Below are positions 10,368 to 20,107 of a stretch of DNA of 64,000 nt, one piece after another. Numbering within the stretch: the first letter of the stretch is position 1; each line of letters begins with the position of its first letter. The translations under genes were made by a program, and so were the position numbers. The notes beneath the pieces were generated by a model. That model searched no databases and was not told where the DNA came from. It saw nothing but the letters and a program-made list of their open reading frames with translations. The DNA comes from Caenibius tardaugens NBRC 16725 (GTDB taxonomy: Bacteria > Pseudomonadota > Alphaproteobacteria > Sphingomonadales > Sphingomonadaceae), in contig NZ_CP034179.1 in assembly GCF_003860345.1 (NCBI RefSeq), positions 310,001 through 374,000 of the forward strand. The letters run 5' to 3'.

Positions 10368-12830
10368 TCAGCGCCCGGACGTAAGGATTTCCGCCACTTT
10401 ATCACCGATCTGCTGCACAGAGAACGGCTTCGGAATGAAGTACATGTTCTCCAGATCGATCTGATCGCGCAGTTGCGCCTCGGCGTAACCCGACATGAAC
10501 AACACCGGCAAACCGGACGCCACCTTGCGAATTTCCCGCGCCATGGCCGGGCCATCCATCGTCGGCATGACCACATCCGACACGACGAGATCGAAGACCC
10601 CGCCCTTGCGCACGTGTTCCAGACCTTCTTCCCCATCGGTGGCCGTTGTCACATCATAGCCTTGCCGGGCCAGCGCGCGTTCCGCCACCGCCCTGACGGT
10701 GTCTTCGTCTTCCACCAGCAGGATGCGCCCGCCGCCAGACCATTCCTGGGCCGGTTCCACTTTGTCCTGCTCCGCCCTTACCGGCGGCCTGATCCCGTCC
10801 GCAGTGCGGTGAACCGGCAGATAGATGATGAACCGTGCGCCCAGCGTGCCGCCGTTCTGGCCTGGCACGTTTTCCGCGAAGATGAACCCACCCGATTGCT
10901 TGACGATGCCATAAACGGTGGAGAGGCCAAGGCCGGTGCCACGCCCCTTTTCCTTGGTGGTGAAGAACGGTTCGAAAATCTTGCCGAGATGTTCGGGCGG
11001 AATGCCGCCCCCCGTATCCTCCACAATCAGCGCCGTATAATCGCCGATCGGTATCACATTGCCCTTCATCCGCCGCACATCGGTCGCCGCGATGCGGCGG
11101 GTCACCATGGTCAGCGTGCCGGTGCCGTCGCCGCCTGCGCGTTCGGCCCGCGCCTGCATGGCATCGCGGGCATTCACCGCGAGATTGATAATGACCTGTT
11201 CGAGCTGCTGCGGATCGGCCCGCACGGCACCCAGTTCCCGATCGTGATTGACCTTGAACTGGATTTTTTCGCCCAGCAGACGCTTCAGCAGTTGCGAAAC
11301 TTCGGCCACCACATCGGGCATTTGCAGCACTTCGGGGCGCAGGGTCTGCTGGCGGGAGAATGCCAGCAACTGCCGCGTCAACGAAGCCGCGCGGTTGGAG
11401 TTGGCGCGAATTTGCTGGATATCGTCATAATCGCTGTCACCCGGCGTGTGGCGCAGCAGCATGAGATCGCAATAGCCGATGATCGCGGTCAGCACGTTGT
11501 TGAAATCGTGCGCCACACCGCCGGCAAGCTGGCCGACAGCCTGCATTTTGGTCGCCTGCGCAACCTGCCGCTTCAGCCGGGCTTCTTCCGTCGTATCGGC
11601 AAGGCTCAGCAGGACAGCGGCGTCGCCCATCCCACGCACGCCTGCAAGGCCAAGCGAGACCGGTTCATCGGCCATGCGCTGCAGACGCACCGCGAGATCG
11701 CCCGAACTGGCAGGCCCTTGCGCGTAACGGCGCACGGCATCGACCAGCGGCCCCTTGTCATCCTTGACCACGAGATCCGAGGGATAAGGCGGCAGCACGC
11801 GCCCGTCCACACCCGCTGCCCGCAGGAAAGCGGCATTGGCGAAGAGGAAACGCCCGTCGCGATCGGTCATCGCAAGGCCCAGCGGCAATTGCGACAGCAG
11901 GGCTTCAAGCTGGGGTGCCCCGCCCACACCTTCCGCCACGACACCGCCCCCGACGCCCACGCCCGCATCGAGCAGCAGCATCAGCGACAGCGCGGTGGCA
12001 TGCACGCCCGGACCATCCTTGGCGGCATCGCCCAGCGGAACGTGTACCAGCGTCTGCGGTGTGCCCTTGCGCCCTTCCCGCGCGAAGAAAATGCGATCGC
12101 GTTCATCGCTGCGCAGCAGCGTGACGAAATCCTGCCCGGCCATCGTCGCGTTTTCGTCGCCCGCAGCCCGATAGGCAAAGCCGGAACTGGCGGCGCGGAT
12201 CGCGCCTTCCGGCCCGACCAGTACCGATTCTATCCCCGCGCGCGACAAGGTCGCGCCGAACACGCCCGCGATGCGATCGCCCAGATCGGCAAGCGGATCG
12301 GCCACCGACAATGCGGTGAAGCGCCAGACGAGATAATCTTCGCCACGCCCGGCACGCACCACTTCGGCGTGCCAGCTACGGTGGGCCTGCCCATCCGCAC
12401 CGCGCAGGAGATCGGCTGCGGCCACACCATCGCGCCATGCGATCCGCGCAGCGCGGGCCGCCAGTTCCATCGACGCCGGATCGAATCCCAGCGCTGGCGG
12501 CGCATTGCCGACACCGAACCAGTCGATATAGGCGCGGTTGGCGCAGACCAGTCGGTTGGCCTTGTCGGTGATCGCAACCCCGCAATCAGGCCGTTCGATC
12601 GCGGATACCGTCACCGACCAGTCGGGCACGGCCAGTTCGCCCGTTTCCTTCACCGCGCGCGGGCGGCTTACCACCCAGCCCAGCGCACCCAGCACCAGCA
12701 AGCCGCCGCCATAGGCCGCAGCCACGCTCGCCGCGCCGGTCACCACCCAGATCAGAATGACACTGACCAGAAGAGCGCCACCAACGATCGCTGCATCGGC
12801 GCGGCGCGCCGCGATATGTTCGCCGATCAT
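10368..12830 (-). CDS. cckA: cell-cycle hybrid histidine kinase CckA
   Basis: An 820-residue hybrid kinase that, in Caulobacter and relatives, feeds phosphate via ChpT to the master regulator CtrA. Order: two membrane segments (about residues 14-54), PAS regions (about 70-430), a DHp helix with phospho-accepting His441 in GGVAHDFNN, a HATPase domain (about 530-675, with the ATP-lid motif [14 protein letters not shown]), and a receiver domain (about 702-815) with phospho-accepting Asp752 in VVSDVVMP. The start at 12830 overlaps the DUF2062 stop in an ATGA, so translation is probably coupled. A longer in-frame start is rejected because it would run into the upstream gene. Confidence 0.93.
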   Translation of the reverse strand: MIGEHIAARRADAAIVGGALLVSVILIWVVTGAASVAAAYGGGLLVLGALGWVVSRPRAVKETGELAVPDWSVTVSAIERPDCGVAITDKANRLVCANRAYIDWFGVGNAPPALGFDPASMELAARAARIAWRDGVAAADLLRGADGQAHRSWHAEVVRAGRGEDYLVWRFTALSVADPLADLGDRIAGVFGATLSRAGIESVLVGPEGAIRAASSGFAYRAAGDENATMAGQDFVTLLRSDERDRIFFAREGRKGTPQTLVHVPLGDAAKDGPGVHATALSLMLLLDAGVGVGGGVVAEGVGGAPQLEALLSQLPLGLAMTDRDGRFLFANAAFLRAAGVDGRVLPPYPSDLVVKDDKGPLVDAVRRYAQGPASSGDLAVRLQRMADEPVSLGLAGVRGMGDAAVLLSLADTTEEARLKRQVAQATKMQAVGQLAGGVAHDFNNVLTAIIGYCDLMLLRHTPGDSDYDDIQQIRANSNRAASLTRQLLAFSRQQTLRPEVLQMPDVVAEVSQLLKRLLGEKIQFKVNHDRELGAVRADPQQLEQVIINLAVNARDAMQARAERAGGDGTGTLTMVTRRIAATDVRRMKGNVIPIGDYTALIVEDTGGGIPPEHLGKIFEPFFTTKEKGRGTGLGLSTVYGIVKQSGGFIFAENVPGQNGGTLGARFIIYLPVHRTADGIRPPVRAEQDKVEPAQEWSGGGRILLVEDEDTVRAVAERALARQGYDVTTATDGEEGLEHVRKGGVFDLVVSDVVMPTMDGPAMAREIRKVASGLPVLFMSGYAEAQLRDQIDLENMYFIPKPFSVQQIGDKVAEILTSGR

Positions 12831-13417
12831 GCCATGGGCGTCCGGTTGCGCGCGCGCATGACCCGTGCCTTGCGCTTGCGCCCGATCCAGGCGCGCCAGG
12901 CAAATCCGGTCACGAAATAGCTGACAGCCGAAGACACGATCGCAATCAGCACCAGCCCGAACGCGGTGACCAGCGTGGCCCCGGTCAGCCATTGCAGCGC
13001 ATCCTGCAATTCGGTGCGTTCAATCGCGGTGTTCACCGGCGCGATCACGGTCATCGCATCGACATGCAGCAGCCAGCTGCCGATCTTGTAGGCGATGACC
13101 CAGAGAATGGGCGTGGTGAACGGATTGGTGATGAATGTGGTCAAAGCCGCCACTGGCACATTCGCGCGCACGGAAAAGCTGAGCAGCGCCGCAAACAGGA
13201 TCTGCGCGAACGGAATCAGAATACCCACCAGCATGCCCAGCGCGACACCGCGCGGCACCGAGCGGCGGGTAAAACGCCACAGTTCCGAACGCAGCACGCG
13301 ATGCGCGAAGGGGCGAATCCAGCGGTTCCGCTCCAGTTCTTCCCGCGTCGGCATGTTGCGGCGGGTCCAGCTGACTATTCGGCTTCTCACGGTAATTGCA
13401 TTCATGAACTCGGACAA
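12827..13417 (-). CDS. DUF2062 membrane protein
   Basis: A 196-residue protein with the DUF2062 signature: an amphipathic N-terminus (TRRSVPRGVALGMLVG) followed by hydrophobic segments around residues 57-80, 85-110 and 145-172 and the TNPFTTPILW motif. The family consists of small inner-membrane proteins of unknown function. It directly precedes cckA with a 4-base stop/start overlap. Alternative starts exist at 13405 and 13354. Confidence 0.85.
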   Translation of the reverse strand: MSEFMNAITVRSRIVSWTRRNMPTREELERNRWIRPFAHRVLRSELWRFTRRSVPRGVALGMLVGILIPFAQILFAALLSFSVRANVPVAALTTFITNPFTTPILWVIAYKIGSWLLHVDAMTVIAPVNTAIERTELQDALQWLTGATLVTAFGLVLIAIVSSAVSYFVTGFAWRAWIGRKRKARVMRARNRTPMA

Positions 13418-13581
13418 AGACCTCGGTCACCGGGAACGGCAGGATCACCCCATCGCATAGCAGCCCCGAACGACGGGTGAATGGATGCCCCTTCGCGCGG
13501 CACAAGACAATCGGCAAGTATCATAGCGCCGGGCGTGCCCCGGTCTGCGACAAAGGGTGCGATACGGGCGCGGGCAGCGGT

Positions 13582-14064
13582 TCAGCCCTTTTCGCGCATG
13601 ATCCGTGCCTGATCACGCTTCCAGTCACGGTCCTTGATGCTGGCGCGCTTGTCATGCGCCTGCTTGCCCTTGGCCAGCGCCAGTTCCACTTTCGCACGGC
13701 CGCGCGAATTGAAATAGACGGACAGCGGCACCAGCGTCATGCCCTTGCGTTCGACCGCGCCCTGCAACCGGGAAATTTCCCGTTCGTGCAGCAGAAGTTT
13801 GCGCGGGCGCTTGGGCACGTGGTTGAACCGGTTGCCGTGGCTGAATTCGGGGATGTTCGAATTGATCAGCCAGGCTTCTTCGCCCTTGATCTCGGCATAG
13901 GCTTCCGTGATCGACCCTTCACCGAAACGCAGCGATTTCACTTCGGTGCCGGTCAGGGCAATCCCCGCCTCGAACGTATCCTCGATATGATAGTCGAACC
14001 GCGCGCGGCGATTTTCCGCGACGGTCTTCTTCTTGTCGAACGTGGAATGTTTGGGGCGTGCCAT
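13582..14064 (-). CDS. smpB: SsrA-binding protein SmpB
   Basis: A 160-residue tmRNA partner that delivers tmRNA to stalled ribosomes for trans-translation. The OB-fold core contains [13 protein letters not shown] and the YAEI/PEFSHG segments; the basic C-terminal tail ([12 protein letters not shown]) is the part that enters the mRNA channel. Length and start are typical. dapA lies immediately upstream on the same strand. The ssrA RNA gene was not found in this window. Confidence 0.97.
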   Translation of the reverse strand: MARPKHSTFDKKKTVAENRRARFDYHIEDTFEAGIALTGTEVKSLRFGEGSITEAYAEIKGEEAWLINSNIPEFSHGNRFNHVPKRPRKLLLHEREISRLQGAVERKGMTLVPLSVYFNSRGRAKVELALAKGKQAHDKRASIKDRDWKRDQARIMREKG

Positions 14065-14104
14065 GGTCCGGCGGCATGTAGGGGCTTGCGCCCCGATTGC
14101 AAAG

Positions 14105-14134
14105 CCCGGCGCAACCGAAATGGGTGGCGCCGGG
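14105..14134 (-). terminator. hairpin after dapA
   Basis: An 8-bp perfect stem (cccggcgc with gcgccggg) on the minus strand, 24 bases after the dapA stop, is followed by only CTTT. It could be a weak terminator or an RNA-end stabiliser ahead of smpB. A second small hairpin with a GCAA tetraloop lies at 14081-14094 in the smpB leader. Confidence 0.45.
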
Positions 14135-14157
14135 GGTTTAAGTGGAAAATCGCCCGC

Positions 14158-15039
14158 TCAGACGAGCCCGGCATGTTCCAGCGCCGCGTCCACGGCCTTG
14201 CGCGTGGCGGCGTTGCACGGCGTCAGCGGCAGACGCATTTCCTCGGTCATCCAGTCATGTACGCGCGTCAGCGCGTATTTTACCGGCCCCGGCGAGGCAT
14301 CCTCGAACATGGCATAGTGCAGCGGATAGAGCCTGTCGTTCAATTCGCGCGCAAGGGCCAGATCATTGCTGGCAATCGCGGCCTGGAAATCGGCGCAGAG
14401 ACGCGGCGCGACATTGGCGCTGACCGAGATACAGCCGACACCGCCTGCTGCGCTGTGCGGCAGCGACAGTTCGTCATCGCCGGAAAGCTGGCAGAACTGC
14501 GCCGAAATGCCCATGCGATGATCGGTCACGCGCGACAGATCGCCGCTGGCGTCCTTGATCCCGACAATCTTCTGCGGATAACGCCGGGCCAGTTCGACCA
14601 CGGTTTCGGGCGCGATGTCCGTCACCGTGCGGCCGGGCACGTTATAAACCACGATCGGCAGGCCGCCATTGTCCGCAAGATAGGAGAAATGCGCGATCAC
14701 CCCTTCCTGATTGGGGCGGTTGTAATAGGGCGCAACGACCAGCGCGGCATCCGCGCCAATTTTCTGCGAATATTCAATATGCATCAGCGCGGTCTTGGTA
14801 TCGTTCGATCCGCAACCCGCAATCACCGGCACCCGGCCCGCCGCCTGTTCGACACAGACCTGGATAACCCGATGGTGTTCGTCATTGGTCAGCGTCGAGG
14901 CTTCACCGGTCGTACCGCAGGGGACAAGCGCCTTTGAACCGCTCTCGATCTGCCAGTCGACAAGCCGCCGGAAGGCCGATTCATCGAACGCTCCGTCGCG
15001 AAATGGTGTAACCAAAGCCGGGATAGAACCGGAAAACAT
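14158..15039 (-). CDS. dapA: 4-hydroxy-tetrahydrodipicolinate synthase
   Basis: A 293-residue TIM-barrel aldolase that condenses pyruvate with aspartate semialdehyde, the first committed step to lysine and diaminopimelate. The Schiff-base Lys162 is in VGIKDASGD, Tyr132 in VVYNVPGRT, and the CGTTGE substrate loop is present near residue 41. It is divergent from the lytic transglycosylase gene, with about 100 bases between the starts. This pairs precursor supply with cell-wall turnover, but no shared regulatory site was recognised. Confidence 0.97.
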   Translation of the reverse strand: MFSGSIPALVTPFRDGAFDESAFRRLVDWQIESGSKALVPCGTTGEASTLTNDEHHRVIQVCVEQAAGRVPVIAGCGSNDTKTALMHIEYSQKIGADAALVVAPYYNRPNQEGVIAHFSYLADNGGLPIVVYNVPGRTVTDIAPETVVELARRYPQKIVGIKDASGDLSRVTDHRMGISAQFCQLSGDDELSLPHSAAGGVGCISVSANVAPRLCADFQAAIASNDLALARELNDRLYPLHYAMFEDASPGPVKYALTRVHDWMTEEMRLPLTPCNAATRKAVDAALEHAGLV

Positions 15040-15141
15040 GGACTTCGCCTTTGCAATTGCCCCAATATGATAGCGAATCTCCCGTGTCGGAAGTGCCTCG
15101 GGGTACGTTGTTCAGCGCCTGATAAGGAGCCTAAGGCCAGA

Positions 15142-17112
15142 ATGTCCAGCATGGTCCGCATTCAAAAGCTCGCTTGCCTCGCCCTTCTTCCCGTTCTGAC
15201 TGCTTCTGCGCCCGCCCAGGCCAATGAAGCAGCGTCGTGGGATAATGCCCGTGCATCGCTCGTCGCGAGCCAGCCGGGCGCTATCGCATCGGCAATCGAT
15301 CGCTGGCAGCGGCTGACCGCGTCATCCGCTTTCGGGTTCGATGACTATGCAAGTTTTCTGCTGTCCTATCCGGGATTTCCGTTCGAATCGCGGCTGCGCG
15401 GCTATGCCGAAGCCAAGCTGGAGCAGACCCCGATTCCGGCAGAACGGGTTGTCGCGTTCTTCGATCGCTACCCTCCGCAAAGCAATGCCGCGCGGGCACA
15501 ATATGCGCTGGCTCTGATGAACCTGCGACGGCCGCAGGCGGAACAATGGGCGCGCGACGCATGGCGCGGCGGCTCGATGAGCGCCAGTGCAGAAGCCACC
15601 CTGTTTGCGCAATATGGTCGCTTCTTCACGCAGGCCGATCATGACGCCCGCATGGACGCCCTGCTGTGGAACCGTGATTCCGCAGCCGCAACGCGCCAGT
15701 TTTCTTATGTTTCCGCTGCCAGCAGGCCGGCATTCATGGCGCGCATGTCATCGGCACAGGGCAGCGACCCGGTGGCGCTGGGCATTGCCATTCCCGCCGA
15801 TGCGCGCAGCGATCCGGGCTATCTGTTCAACCGGTCGCGCCAGTTGCGCCGCAGCGGACGCTCGTCCGAGGCAGCCGATCTGATGGCCAACCGCCAGCCG
15901 CTCGCCACTTTGCCGAATGACCAGACGGACTGGATCGAGGAGCTGCTGGTCAATGCCCGTTCGGGCGGTGCGCGCACGGCGCAGCGCATCGCCGCAATGG
16001 CCGACGATGCCTTTCCTTCGGGAACGGACATCAGCGGATTGGGCTTCAAACTGCGGGACGATTATACGTCGCTGATGTGGCTGGGCGGGACGAAGTCGCT
16101 GTGGGAACTGGGCGATGCACGCGGAGCCGCACCGTTGTTCTACCGTTATGGGGCCGCCGCCCGCACCCCGCAGACCCGGTCTAAAGGGTTCTACTGGGCC
16201 GGGCTTGCCGCTACCCGGGCTGGCGACAATTCGGGGGCGCAGCGCTATTTCGAAATGGCCGCAGCCTACTCCGACCAGTTCTACGGGATGCTCTCGCTCG
16301 AACGGCTGGGGCGCCGTATGCCTGAATTGCGGCGCACATCATCGGTCACACCATCGCAGCAGGAACGGTCGACATTCTACGCCCGCCCGCTGACCGCCGC
16401 CGTGCGCGAAGTCGCCCGTAATGCCCCCTGGAGTGTAACCATACGCTTCTTCCGCGAAATTTCGGATCAGGCACGCACCGAAGGCGAACATGTGCTGGTG
16501 CACGAACTGGCGCAAAGCCTGGGACGCCGCGATCTGGCGGTGATTAATGGCGAGAAGGCGCAGGAACACGGTTTCAGCATGTTCCACGCAGCGGCTTTCC
16601 CGACAATCTCCGCCCCGGCAGGTACGAACTGGACCATGGTTCACGCCATTACCCGGCAGGAAAGCCAGTTTTCGCAGAATGCCGTCAGCCATGCCGGTGC
16701 GCGCGGGCTGATGCAGCTGATGCCGGGCACCGCGCAGGAACAGGCGGGCAAGCTGGGCATGCAATATATGAGCGCATCGCTGATCAGCGATCCGTCCTAC
16801 AACATGCGGCTGGGCGACGGCTATTTCCAGCGAATGCTGAACTATTACGGCGGCAGTTATCCGCTGGCCGTGGCCGCCTATAACGCCGGGCCCGGCAACG
16901 TGAACAAGTGGATCACCCGCAATGGCGATCCGCGCAGCGGCGGGCGCAACTGGATTGAATGGATCGAACAGATCCCGATTTTCGAAACCAAGAACTACGT
17001 TCAGCGCGTGCTTGAAAACGCCGTTGTCTATGAGCGGATGAATCCGGACAAGGTCGGCCAGGGCGGCCCGAAATCCGTAAGCTGGTTCCTCGGCAAGAAC
17101 ACACCGGGCTGA
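15142..17112 (+). CDS. slt: soluble lytic murein transglycosylase
   Basis: A periplasmic enzyme that cleaves the MurNAc-GlcNAc bond to form 1,6-anhydro ends. A signal peptide (about residues 1-25, ending in APAQA) follows the ATG at 15142, which has AAGGAG upstream. The long alpha-helical U-shaped part occupies about 30-480. The SLT catalytic domain holds Glu507 in TRQESQF, followed by GARGLMQLMPGTA and YNAGPGNVNKW. An upstream in-frame start at 15067 is unlikely because it would bury the signal peptide. greB begins 8 bases downstream. Confidence 0.93.
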   Translation: MSSMVRIQKLACLALLPVLTASAPAQANEAASWDNARASLVASQPGAIASAIDRWQRLTASSAFGFDDYASFLLSYPGFPFESRLRGYAEAKLEQTPIPAERVVAFFDRYPPQSNAARAQYALALMNLRRPQAEQWARDAWRGGSMSASAEATLFAQYGRFFTQADHDARMDALLWNRDSAAATRQFSYVSAASRPAFMARMSSAQGSDPVALGIAIPADARSDPGYLFNRSRQLRRSGRSSEAADLMANRQPLATLPNDQTDWIEELLVNARSGGARTAQRIAAMADDAFPSGTDISGLGFKLRDDYTSLMWLGGTKSLWELGDARGAAPLFYRYGAAARTPQTRSKGFYWAGLAATRAGDNSGAQRYFEMAAAYSDQFYGMLSLERLGRRMPELRRTSSVTPSQQERSTFYARPLTAAVREVARNAPWSVTIRFFREISDQARTEGEHVLVHELAQSLGRRDLAVINGEKAQEHGFSMFHAAAFPTISAPAGTNWTMVHAITRQESQFSQNAVSHAGARGLMQLMPGTAQEQAGKLGMQYMSASLISDPSYNMRLGDGYFQRMLNYYGGSYPLAVAAYNAGPGNVNKWITRNGDPRSGGRNWIEWIEQIPIFETKNYVQRVLENAVVYERMNPDKVGQGGPKSVSWFLGKNTPG

Positions 17113-17120
17113 CCCGGTCC

Positions 17121-17612
17121 GTGAAAAAGGTTGAAGGCAATCCGATAACCCCGGCAGGTCTTGCCGCGCTCAAGGCGCGGTACGATCACCTGCTGGGCAA
17201 GGAACGACCGGAGGTTGTCGAGATCGTCAGTTGGGCCGCCGGCAACGGCGATCGCAGCGAAAACGGCGACTATCTCTATGGCCGCAAGCGCATGCGTGAA
17301 ATCGATCGCGAACTGGCGCACCTGTCACGCCGGATGAAAGCCGCCCGGGTGATCGATCCGGGGGAACAGCCGGACAAGTCGCGCGCATGGTTCGGCGCGA
17401 CGGTGACCATCGCCGACGAGGACGACGACCAGCGCACAATCACCCTCGTCGGGGATGACGAGCAGGATGCCAGTGCAGGCCGGATCGGATGGAGTTCGCC
17501 CATGGCGCGCGCCTTGCGCGGGGCCGGCCTCGGCGATTTACGCAACGTCCGCCTGCCGGGTGGCGAGAAGGAATGGGAAGTGATCGCCATTTCCTATACC
17601 GGGCCCACCTGA
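17121..17612 (+). CDS. greB: transcription elongation factor GreA/GreB family
   Basis: A 163-residue protein that rescues backtracked RNA polymerase by stimulating transcript cleavage. The N-terminal coiled coil carries the acidic tip (NGDRSENGDYLYGRKRMREID, split around the DRSENGDY core), and the FKBP-like C-terminal domain follows. The GreB-like spacing at the coiled-coil tip favours GreB over GreA. The start is GTG at 17121, eight bases after the transglycosylase stop, so it is probably cotranscribed. Confidence 0.92.
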   Translation: MKKVEGNPITPAGLAALKARYDHLLGKERPEVVEIVSWAAGNGDRSENGDYLYGRKRMREIDRELAHLSRRMKAARVIDPGEQPDKSRAWFGATVTIADEDDDQRTITLVGDDEQDASAGRIGWSSPMARALRGAGLGDLRNVRLPGGEKEWEVIAISYTGPT

Positions 17613-17646
17613 TAGTCTCATTGCGGGGCGTCACGGGGAACAGCGT

Positions 17647-17841
17647 ATGGCCGAAATCATCAATCTGCGCATGGCCCGCAAGGCGAAAGCCCGCGCGGAC
17701 AAGGAAAAGCAGGCGGAGACGAACCGCGCGCTGAACCGGCTCAGCCGGATCGAACGCCAGTACCGCGAACAGGAAGCCAAACGTGCCGCCCGCGATCTCG
17801 ATGGCAAGAAGCGCGACCCGCATAACGATGATCAGGCCTGA
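17647..17841 (+). CDS. DUF4169 family small protein
   Basis: A 64-residue, highly charged, Lys/Arg/Ala-rich helix beginning MAEIINLRMARKAKAR, the recognisable DUF4169 start. Function is unknown. It lies 34 bases after greB, and its stop overlaps the next start by one base (TGATG), which suggests translational coupling. Confidence 0.8.
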   Translation: MAEIINLRMARKAKARADKEKQAETNRALNRLSRIERQYREQEAKRAARDLDGKKRDPHNDDQA

Positions 17842-18044
17842 TGCGCACCACTTATGACGGCGCGACCGTGCGCCTCTATCATCTGGACAGCGCGGCCGAA
17901 GGCGGCGCGGCCAATACCCTGTTCTACGGCCCGCTGGACGAAGCGATGCGGATCGCCGCAGCACAGCCCGAAGCGGTGCAGGATGGCCTGTTCATCGCAA
18001 CCGATAACGATGTGATCGCATGGTGCGATCTGATGGGAGAATAA
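17841..18044 (+). CDS. small hypothetical protein
   Basis: A 67-residue acidic protein with no membrane segment. It has the tail DGLFIATDNDVIAWCDLMGE, typical of a small alpha/beta protein. I do not recognise the family with certainty. It starts within the stop codon of the DUF4169 gene and ends one base before the next gene, so it is part of a tightly packed operon. Confidence 0.65.
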   Translation: MRTTYDGATVRLYHLDSAAEGGAANTLFYGPLDEAMRIAAAQPEAVQDGLFIATDNDVIAWCDLMGE

Positions 18045-18045
18045 A

Positions 18046-18453
18046 ATGTCGACGTCCAACGACCCACGCGATGAACTGGCCATACGCAATCTGATTGCGC
18101 GCATGGCGCAGACGGCAGACCGTGGCACAGTGGACGATTACGCCCCGATGCTGGCGCCCGATGCCCGCTGGATCATGCCCACCGGCGATCCGGCCGTGGG
18201 GCCCGATGCGATTCTGGATGGGGTGCGTGCGCGCCGCGCGGCGGGCACCGCAGGCCCGGGATCGGGCACCCGCCACATGATCACCACCACCACGGTCGAT
18301 GTGCAGGGCGATAGCGCGAACGCTCTGTCCTACTGGCTCTATCTCAGCACCGGCACAGACCCCAAAATCCTGATGACCGGCGTGTACACCGACACCTTCC
18401 GCCGCGATCCCGCAGGCTGGGTGTTCGTCCAGCGTATCTCGGCGCTGGAATGA
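18046..18453 (+). CDS. SnoaL-like / NTF2-fold protein
   Basis: A 135-residue single-domain protein with the cone-shaped NTF2/SnoaL_4 fold: an N-terminal helix pair (ELAIRNLIARMAQTADRG) followed by strands including RWIMPTG, RHMITTTTVDVQGD and a C-terminal GWVFVQRISALE. Members are small isomerases, dehydratases or ligand-binding proteins; substrate unknown. It starts directly after the preceding small gene and its stop overlaps the next possible start in ATGA. Confidence 0.8.
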   Translation: MSTSNDPRDELAIRNLIARMAQTADRGTVDDYAPMLAPDARWIMPTGDPAVGPDAILDGVRARRAAGTAGPGSGTRHMITTTTVDVQGDSANALSYWLYLSTGTDPKILMTGVYTDTFRRDPAGWVFVQRISALE

Positions 18454-19064
18454 CCGGCACGCCGTCCGTATCGCCTGCCCCGCGCGTCGGTATCTTTTCC
18501 CCTACCCCCAATTCTGCGATGAGGCAGCCAATGCTGCGCCCCTCCCACACAATCCTGCGCGCCACGATCCTGCGCCCTGCCCTTTGCGCCACCCTGCTTG
18601 CTGCCGGGCTGGCCAGCCCGGCCATGGCGCGCGACAGTCTGGGTATTTACGACAGTTGGGGCGCGTTCCGCGATCCGGGCGCGCAACCGCGCTGCTATGC
18701 CATTGCCAAGGCCAATCCGGGCACCGCGCGGCGCGATTTTGAACCCACCGCCAGTGTCGGCACCTGGCCGAAACGGCAGATCCGCAACCAGATCCATTTC
18801 CGCCTCTCGCGCAAGATTCTGCCCGCAGGAAAGATCACCCTGTTTCTGGGTGGCAAACGGTTTGCGCTGACCGGGGGTGGCGCCGATGCCTGGGCGGTCG
18901 ATGCGGCGATGGATGCCGCGATTGTGGCGGCCATGCGCTCTGCCGGCAGCATGTCGGTCAGTGCCCTGGATGAACGCGGCAACGCCTTCACCAATACCTA
19001 CGGTCTGGCAGGCGCGGCCACGGCGCTGGATGCCGCCCTGCTGGGCTGCGCAAAACTGCGCTGA
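18450..19064 (+). CDS. exported protein, possibly invasion-associated-locus-B-like
   Basis: Up to 204 residues. The core after the signal peptide (DSLGIYDSWGAFRDP...CYAIAKA) resembles IalB-type periplasmic proteins, though no firm family call is possible. If translation starts at the ATG overlapping the previous stop (18450), the hydrophobic segment sits at about residues 40-60. Starts at 18519 or 18531 give a normal signal peptide ending in SPAMA and look more likely on biochemical grounds. It closes the greB-to-here gene run. Confidence 0.7.
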   Translation: MTGTPSVSPAPRVGIFSPTPNSAMRQPMLRPSHTILRATILRPALCATLLAAGLASPAMARDSLGIYDSWGAFRDPGAQPRCYAIAKANPGTARRDFEPTASVGTWPKRQIRNQIHFRLSRKILPAGKITLFLGGKRFALTGGGADAWAVDAAMDAAIVAAMRSAGSMSVSALDERGNAFTNTYGLAGAATALDAALLGCAKLR

Positions 19065-19100
19065 GGCGGGCCACTACACCTTCGTAAAATGCACCCCCCA

Positions 19101-19128
19101 AAACGCAACGGGCCAAACGCAACGGGCC
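19101..19128. repeat. perfect 14-bp tandem duplication
   Basis: The unit aaacgcaacgggcc occurs twice head to tail (19101-19114 and 19115-19128). It lies just beyond the hairpin after the outer-membrane protein gene. Confidence 0.8.
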
Positions 19129-19147
19129 GAGGCATAGCCCCGGCCCG
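19123..19147 (-). terminator. hairpin after the outer-membrane protein gene
   Basis: cgggccg (19123-19129) pairs with cggcccg (19141-19147), with an inner ggc/gcc extension. On the minus strand it is followed by a T-rich but interrupted tract. It probably acts as the transcription end for the beta-barrel gene and may be shared with the convergent exported-protein gene. Confidence 0.5.
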
Positions 19148-19168
19148 CCCCCTCTCATCCCGATCGGA

Positions 19169-19825
19169 TCAGAAACGCATGCCGACCGCAGCAACGACCT
19201 GATGGCGGTCGGTGTCTACGTCAAAACTGTGCGTGTCCGGACCGCCATCACCGAAGTCGAACTTGGCGTCTTCGTACTTCGAATAGCGGTATTCGATCTT
19301 GGCAAAGGTGTTCGTGCTGATCGCCTGTTCCACACCGGCGCCCACGCGCCAGCCGTCCAGCTTGAACTTGCTGCCGTAATCCACGTCGCCATAGTTGGCG
19401 ATCGCCTTGAGCTGGGCATTGGTATAGCCACCCTTGGCATAGATCAGCGTGGAAGGACCGACCTTGGCGCCAACGCGCGCGCCAATATAGATGTCACGCC
19501 CGGTCTTCACGCGGCCATAGCCGAAGTCTTGCATTTCGCCGTTGCGAAAACGGGTTTTGGCGGTGGAGTCGGACAGTTCCGCTTCGGCGCCCAAGACCAC
19601 GCCGCCGAGATCCGCGTCATAACCGACGCCGATACCGTAAAGCAGACCGTCCATCGAATTGTTGCGATCGTAGATATCGTCAATCGAACTGCCGGCTTTC
19701 ACTTTGTCATAACCGATGATGGCTTCGACACGCGGCCCAGTGAAGGTTGAATCCTCCTGCGCGAAGACAGGGGTTGCAACAGCAATGGCCGATCCCGCAG
19801 TTGCAATTGCAAGAAACTTTTTCAT
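19169..19825 (-). CDS. outer-membrane beta-barrel protein (Omp25/31-like)
   Basis: A 218-residue protein with a signal peptide (MKKFLAIATAGSAIAVATPVFA) followed by an 8-stranded OmpA/Omp25-type barrel. Visible features are alternating aromatic strands such as DIYIGARVGAKVG and FAKIEYRYSKYEDAKFD, and the C-terminal phenylalanine (GMRF) that signals BAM-dependent insertion. I chose the ATG at 19825; the open frame runs much further upstream without a signal-like start. It probably serves structural or adhesion roles as in other alphaproteobacteria. It is divergent from rlmN. Confidence 0.9.
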   Translation of the reverse strand: MKKFLAIATAGSAIAVATPVFAQEDSTFTGPRVEAIIGYDKVKAGSSIDDIYDRNNSMDGLLYGIGVGYDADLGGVVLGAEAELSDSTAKTRFRNGEMQDFGYGRVKTGRDIYIGARVGAKVGPSTLIYAKGGYTNAQLKAIANYGDVDYGSKFKLDGWRVGAGVEQAISTNTFAKIEYRYSKYEDAKFDFGDGGPDTHSFDVDTDRHQVVAAVGMRF

Positions 19826-20107
19826 AGATACGTCCTCAGTTGATTCCTGGGTTCGACCGGTCTGGCCGACGCCCCCCAAATGGTTAACGCATGGGCCGGT
19901 TCCCCCATTCATCGCACAGTTTTTTCCGATGTATTTGGGCAACACTTTATTCTGCAAAGCGTTGGAAAGCCGCGATAAAGTGCCGGAACAAAGCCCCGTG
20001 CGCGGCGTTCGCGCGCGCCCGCAGCCCCTCTCGCAGCGGGTCAGGCCAGCCCCTGCCCTCACTCGTGCTTTGCTATCGGGCGCAGCTCGTCTTATATGCG
20101 GTGCACA

